Source of the DNA: a virus
IMG/VR virus record: IMGVR_UViG_3300049927_000113
Span: 1 to 38,740 of that record
Length of the DNA: 38,740 bases
Direction: 5' to 3' (one strand)
Each line of letters begins with the position of its first letter. Position 1 is the first letter of the stretch. Below the pieces are notes generated by a model. The model ran no database searches. It was not told the DNA's origin and worked only from the letters and a program-made list of their open reading frames with translations. Shown one piece after another: positions 38,282 to 38,740 of this stretch. Made by a program: the position numbers and the translations under genes.

Positions 38282-38370
38282 TGGTGCGACCAGGGAGACT
38301 CGAACACCCACGGGGACAGCGCCCCACAGCCTTCTCAGGGCTGACCGTCTACCAATTCCGGCATGGTCGC
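38282..38370 (-). tRNA. tRNA-Leu (GAG)
   Basis: Loop CTGAGAA on CAGCC/GGCTG gives GAG, reading CUC and CUU. Long variable arm; acceptor GCGACCA/TGGTCGC, A73 (Leu identity), CCA. Confidence 0.93.
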
Positions 38371-38375
38371 ATTGT

Positions 38376-38450
38376 TGGTGAACCCTCGGCGAATCGAACG
38401 CCGGACACGGAGGTTAAGAGGCTCCTGTTCTTCCACTGAACTAAGGGTCC
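38376..38450 (-). tRNA. tRNA-Lys (CTT)
   Basis: Loop CTCTTAA gives CTT, reading AAG. Acceptor GGACCCT/AGGGTTC, A73, CCA. The innermost anticodon-stem pair is C-C. Its 5' end overlaps the stop of the HNH gene by 10 bases. Confidence 0.9.
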
Positions 38451-38740
38451 GCGATCTTGCTGCCCTTTCGACGATTATCGATCATGGGCAGGTATTGCAA
38501 ATTATCCTGATGGTGAAGGCCGCCTTTGGCGATCGGAATTCTGTGGTCTACTTCATGACCATCAGGACAATTGGCATAGATCAAGCGGATTGCATTTTCA
38601 TCGGCATCCGGCGGCATTTGACCTACTCGACGGGCTTGATACCGGCGCACCTTGATCAAGGTGCGCAATCTATGCCGCCGGAGGCGTTCGGCCTCCGGCA
38701 GTTTGCGCCGCGAGGCCGAACAGATGTATGAACAATACAT
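38441..38740 (-). CDS. HNH endonuclease (possibly partial at window edge)
   Basis: The visible 99 residues end with an HNH module: MPPDADENAIRLIYANCPDG, then HEVDHRIPIAKGG (catalytic His of VDH), LHHQDNLQYLPMIDN and RRKGSK. This phage HNH family normally has an upstream basic region, here RLRRHRLRTLIKVRRYQARR, and a cysteine pair (CSYIC) at the edge. The frame may begin before the window. The stop lies inside the 5' end of tRNA-Lys, so the gene heads the visible tRNA transcript. It could be a homing nuclease or a packaging-associated HNH; the tRNA context favours the former. Confidence 0.82.
   Translation of the reverse strand: MYCSYICSASRRKLPEAERLRRHRLRTLIKVRRYQARRVGQMPPDADENAIRLIYANCPDGHEVDHRIPIAKGGLHHQDNLQYLPMIDNRRKGSKIADP
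38645..38699. repeat. two strong inverted repeats inside the HNH gene
   Basis: A perfect 22-bp palindrome (38645-38666, centre TTGATCAA) is followed after ten bases by a 9-bp hairpin GCCGGAGGC / GCCTCCGGC with a 5-base loop (38677-38699). Both are read as the basic N-terminal region of the HNH protein. They may be regulatory or the target region of the nuclease. Confidence 0.55.

Noticed and set aside
35155-38460. CRISPR-like regular repeats in the right arm
   Set aside because: The recurring TTCGAA and GAGCTA segments are T loops and D arms of tRNA genes, not CRISPR repeats.

Overview
The window is a segment of a tailed double-stranded DNA phage, or of a prophage or uncultured viral contig. 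It carries a large terminase, portal, scaffold and capsid module, tail genes, free-standing homing-type endonucleases and a very large tRNA array. The host is most likely an alphaproteobacterium, possibly Hyphomicrobiales. Support for this is indirect: high-GC coding, a tRNA-His with A73 and no encoded G-1 (an alphaproteobacterial trait), and WFEALSEPVR-type repeats that I associate with rhizobial phages. Tail proteins that look like P22 gp4/gp10 or SU10-type adaptors suggest a podovirus-like particle, but this is inference.

Left arm, 1-26.4 kb, minus strand. Read in transcription order the genes are: terminase large subunit, portal, several small low-complexity proteins, a GroES-like co-chaperonin, a coiled-coil scaffold candidate, a hypothetical, a small helical-hairpin protein, a decoration-type protein, the major capsid protein, an HNH/endonuclease VII-type nuclease, structural proteins, a lectin-like protein and an SGNH esterase. 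Then come beta-rich virion proteins, a Rossmann protein resembling Maf/GT42 sialyltransferases, a second (SASA-type) esterase, a WFEALSEPVR-repeat protein, a GIY-YIG endonuclease, and the head-tail connector and tail-hub proteins. Genes are packed with gaps of a few bases or overlaps. Three candidate promoters lie in the few real gaps (5.5, 11.1 and 11.7 kb). One 42-residue membrane protein is encoded on the opposite strand.

Centre, 26.46-35.11 kb, plus strand. A divergent operon of 13 genes starts with a ribbon-helix-helix regulator. Nearly every junction is a 4-base ATGA or GTGA overlap. After a few unknown genes it encodes a GNAT acetyltransferase, a methyltransferase, a Gfo/Idh/MocA oxidoreductase and an HNH-like protein. 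It continues with a cytidylyltransferase-class III aminotransferase fusion, a PseB-like dehydratase, a PseH-like acetyltransferase, a PseC-like aminotransferase and a shortened NeuB/PseI-like synthase. Together these look like a phage-borne pathway for a nonulosonic (sialic-acid-like) sugar, with no clear PseG hydrolase. This is the most interesting system in the window, particularly because the virion module also holds a sialate-O-acetylesterase-type protein and a Maf/GT42-like protein.

Right arm, 35.1-38.7 kb, minus strand. Twenty-seven tRNA genes, nearly all with encoded CCA, lie a few bases apart and end at a strong rho-independent terminator facing the sugar operon. There is also one 59-nt tRNA-like element with a CTA-containing loop. 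Embedded among them are a RusA-like resolvase candidate, a small basic phage protein, an HNH endonuclease at the window edge and, antisense to the tRNAs, a DUF2493/SLOG protein. No tRNA for Thr or Val is present, and Ile is covered only if one of three CAT tRNAs is a lysidine-type tRNA-Ile.
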